Shown here piece after piece: positions 11,750 to 13,176 of a stretch of DNA of 13,176 bases. Within the stretch, counting starts at the first letter, position 1; each line of letters starts with the position of its first letter. Source of the stretch: Candidatus Amesbacteria bacterium RBG_19FT_COMBO_48_16 (GTDB lineage Bacteria; Patescibacteriota; Microgenomatia; CAZETR01; Amesbacteraceae). Both the position numbers and the translations under genes were made by a program. A model generated the notes under the pieces. It did not search any database. It saw only the letters and a program-made list of their open reading frames with translations, and had not been told where the DNA came from. The stretch lies in contig MEXE01000002.1 in the NCBI GenBank assembly GCA_001775555.1, positions 1-13,176 on the forward strand, read 5' to 3'.

Positions 11750-12334
11750 TCAACCACCAGTCCCTAATCTACGCACAGCCTCCACCAATATTCCTATCAA
11801 ACTCCTCCGCTCCGGCCTTTCTCGAGCATACTGGCCGCTGGCTGTATCATGCGCGACAACCCTCACCAGAAGCTTCGGGTCCAGCTCCGCCCCCTCAATA
11901 ATTTCAGTTATCCTGATCAGGTCCCCAGGTGTTCCCGGATCCGGAAAATCTATACTCGATAGCCCTCTAGGATATTTTTCCTCAAGCCGCCCTCTCCTTC
12001 CCGGCTCTAGATTCCCCTTGGCAAAACGATCAATATTCACGACGGGAGATAACCCATCCTTCACATGATTAAATTGCACTTCATAAGCCTGTCCTCCATC
12101 CACCACAGTCACGAAAAGCTGTTTTGTACTTCCACCACTCTGCGCTTGGATATCAATAAAACCTCCCTGTACACGGGCCACTGCCAGCCTCATCTCCGTC
12201 CCGTCATACCTTTGGTAAACCGTCGCACCCGCAACAGCCAGCTTGCCTGCAGCCACCAAAAACCTTCCCACCGTATCGGCGTCAAATTCACTCCGCAATA
12301 TAACCCCGTTTCCCTGTTCCAACCTACTAGTCAT
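11750..12334 (-). CDS. Conserved protein of unknown function, intact paralogue
   Basis: 194 residues from ATG 12334. I do not recognise the family. Visible features are an N-terminal FDADTVGRFLVAAGKLAVAG helix, VYQRYDGTEMRLAV and FIDIQAQ strands, QLFVTVVDGGQAYEVQFNHV, a conserved IDRFAKG, YPRGLSSIDFPDPGTPGDLIRITEII, and a C-terminal HDTASGQYARERPERRSL helix. There is no signal or membrane segment. The frameshifted copy at 9274-9860 shares all these blocks, which shows the frame is real and marks the likely conserved core. The start 12334 is preferred over an in-frame TTG at 12340 because TATAAT ends 6 nt upstream of the ATG. It lies 32 nt downstream of the FkbM gene, same strand, but with its own promoter. 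Confidence 0.75.
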   Translation of the reverse strand: MTSRLEQGNGVILRSEFDADTVGRFLVAAGKLAVAGATVYQRYDGTEMRLAVARVQGGFIDIQAQSGGSTKQLFVTVVDGGQAYEVQFNHVKDGLSPVVNIDRFAKGNLEPGRRGRLEEKYPRGLSSIDFPDPGTPGDLIRITEIIEGAELDPKLLVRVVAHDTASGQYARERPERRSLIGILVEAVRRLGTGG

Positions 12335-12340
12335 AGTCAA

Positions 12341-12358
12341 ATTATACCACCCTATAGT
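12341..12358 (-). promoter_or_regulatory. Promoter of the intact paralogue, leaderless type
   Basis: ACTATAGGGTGGTATAAT, identical to 9866-9883, with an extended -10 (TGG-TATAAT) ending 6 nt before ATG 12334. It occupies most of the 32-nt gap after the FkbM stop. No strong -35 is seen. Confidence 0.75.
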
Positions 12359-12366
12359 TATTGTTA

Positions 12367-13176
12367 CTACTCCTCGCTGTTGCTCTCCATTTTGCCCAAA
12401 ATATTCGTGGTAAAAGTCTTGTCTTCCGCGTAAGCTTGCTCAATTATTTTCTCGGAAAACGGCACCAGCCGTTCGTGTTCTTCGTCAATCTGCCTTAGCT
12501 TAAAACCATATTTCCGTAAGAGCAAAACATACTCCCGCCAATCACCCCCGGCCATAGCCAACCCTTCCGGCCACAGCTCACTGATAATTACCGAAATTCG
12601 CTTCTTACTAAGCAATCCCATCATTCCCCTCAAAGCCTGCAGCTCATATCCCTGGATATCGATTTTCATCAAATCGATTACCCCTTTATATCGCGAAAAG
12701 TAGTTGTCTAAGGCCACTGTTTGTACTCGTTTTACCCGCCTTGGCTCACCACCGCTATCATAAGTCCTGTTATCCCCCATATTTTCGGGGTCGAAATAAA
12801 TCTTGCCTTCCCCTGTCCTGGCCCCCACCGCTTTCTGCTCCACCACCACATTCGTAATCCCGTTTTCTACTAGGGTCTTTTTTAGTAACCCCGCATTATG
12901 TTCAGATGGCTCAAAAGCGATCACCCGCCCCCCCTCCCCCACCTTCAATGAACCGACTAGCGAGTAATAACCTATATGCGCCCCGATATCCAATACCAAA
13001 TTCTTTCCTCCTGCATATTTTTCAAATACCTGCGTCACATACGGCTCCCATACCCCTTCAGCCAGAAGTCTTTCCGATACCACGCTGTCCATGATATCTA
13101 CATACAACTTTTTCCCCCGGACCCGGACCACCGGCTGTCTCCCCAGATAATAAAGTCTTCTGGTAAAACTATGCTT
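12367..13176 (-). CDS. FkbM-family methyltransferase, N-terminus beyond the window
   Basis: The frame is open to the right edge (269 codons), so the true start lies outside; an internal GTG at 13131 is not needed. Reading in from the edge, the frame gives KHSFTRRLYYLGRQPVVRV, in keeping with FkbM N-termini. The SAM-binding motif I is LVLDIGAHIGYYSL, followed by VIAFEPSEHN (motif II) and the FkbM hallmark LMKIDIQGYELQALRG. A late VIISELWPEG and a C-terminal FTTNILGKM complete the family pattern. FkbM enzymes O-methylate hydroxyls, often on sugars of surface polymers or natural products; the target here is unknown. The partner paralogue follows 32 nt downstream. A truncated copy of the last 26 codons exists at 9909-9992. 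Confidence 0.88.
   Translation of the reverse strand, partial: KHSFTRRLYYLGRQPVVRVRGKKLYVDIMDSVVSERLLAEGVWEPYVTQVFEKYAGGKNLVLDIGAHIGYYSLVGSLKVGEGGRVIAFEPSEHNAGLLKKTLVENGITNVVVEQKAVGARTGEGKIYFDPENMGDNRTYDSGGEPRRVKRVQTVALDNYFSRYKGVIDLMKIDIQGYELQALRGMMGLLSKKRISVIISELWPEGLAMAGGDWREYVLLLRKYGFKLRQIDEEHERLVPFSEKIIEQAYAEDKTFTTNILGKMESNSEE

Noticed and set aside
12065..12433. 122-residue + strand ORF
   Set aside because: Antisense to the intact paralogue and the FkbM end; low-complexity composition and no motifs.
13131..13176. GTG 13131 as the FkbM start
   Set aside because: The frame stays open to the window edge and gives a family-like sequence, so the gene is simply cut by the window.

Overview
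The window looks like a piece of a small-genome bacterial chromosome, most likely a candidate-phyla (Patescibacteria/Microgenomates-like) organism. That placement is an inference. It rests on short, densely packed genes that switch strand often, small anchored proteins with Pro/Thr-rich linkers and PsbP-like or Kazal-like ectodomains, TrmB-family regulators, and very short or absent 5' leaders. TGA is used as a normal stop. I see no rRNA, tRNA, CRISPR array, insertion sequence or phage gene.

Layout. Left edge (1-1432): a GNAT acetyltransferase running off the window, a small two-segment membrane protein, a composite short repeat, and a small CxxC protein in an operon with the next gene. Regulator-rich core (1443-7323): an APH-type small-molecule kinase, a TrmB-type regulator, a HAD hydrolase, a small unknown, a MerR-type helix-turn-helix protein with a TrmB-like C-terminal domain, a Pol-beta-type nucleotidyltransferase, a stand-alone TrmB-like C-terminal domain, and a second TrmB regulator. 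Four proteins in under 5 kb thus appear to share one sensor module on different N-termini, and the intergenic regions beside three of them carry dyads or direct repeats. Accessory stretch (7327-11606): a DUF5680 protein, two anchored PsbP-like proteins, a small acidic protein, a frameshifted gene with a truncated FkbM remnant next to it, and a P-loop kinase. Right edge (11750-13176): the intact paralogue of the frameshifted gene, followed on its upstream side by an FkbM methyltransferase that enters from outside the window. The frameshifted gene plus FkbM remnant is an old copy of this right-edge arrangement.

Expression logic. At ten starts (GNAT, HAD, the 81-aa protein, nucleotidyltransferase, both paralogues, the 191-aa lipoprotein-like protein, the P-loop kinase, and more weakly the APH kinase and the 225-aa protein) a -10-like hexamer ends only 5-7 nt before the start codon, and MerR has one 10 nt before. 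This implies leaderless or nearly leaderless mRNAs. By contrast, the operon-internal gene at 1432 has a normal AAGGA site, and the stand-alone sensor gene has an exceptional 13-nt match to the 16S anti-Shine-Dalgarno tail. The -10 positions also correct several start codons.

How the genes may work together is not demonstrable from sequence alone. The core could be a set of ligand-responsive regulators controlling themselves and adjacent kinase, phosphatase and nucleotidyltransferase genes. All function statements come from motifs read by eye, without database searches.
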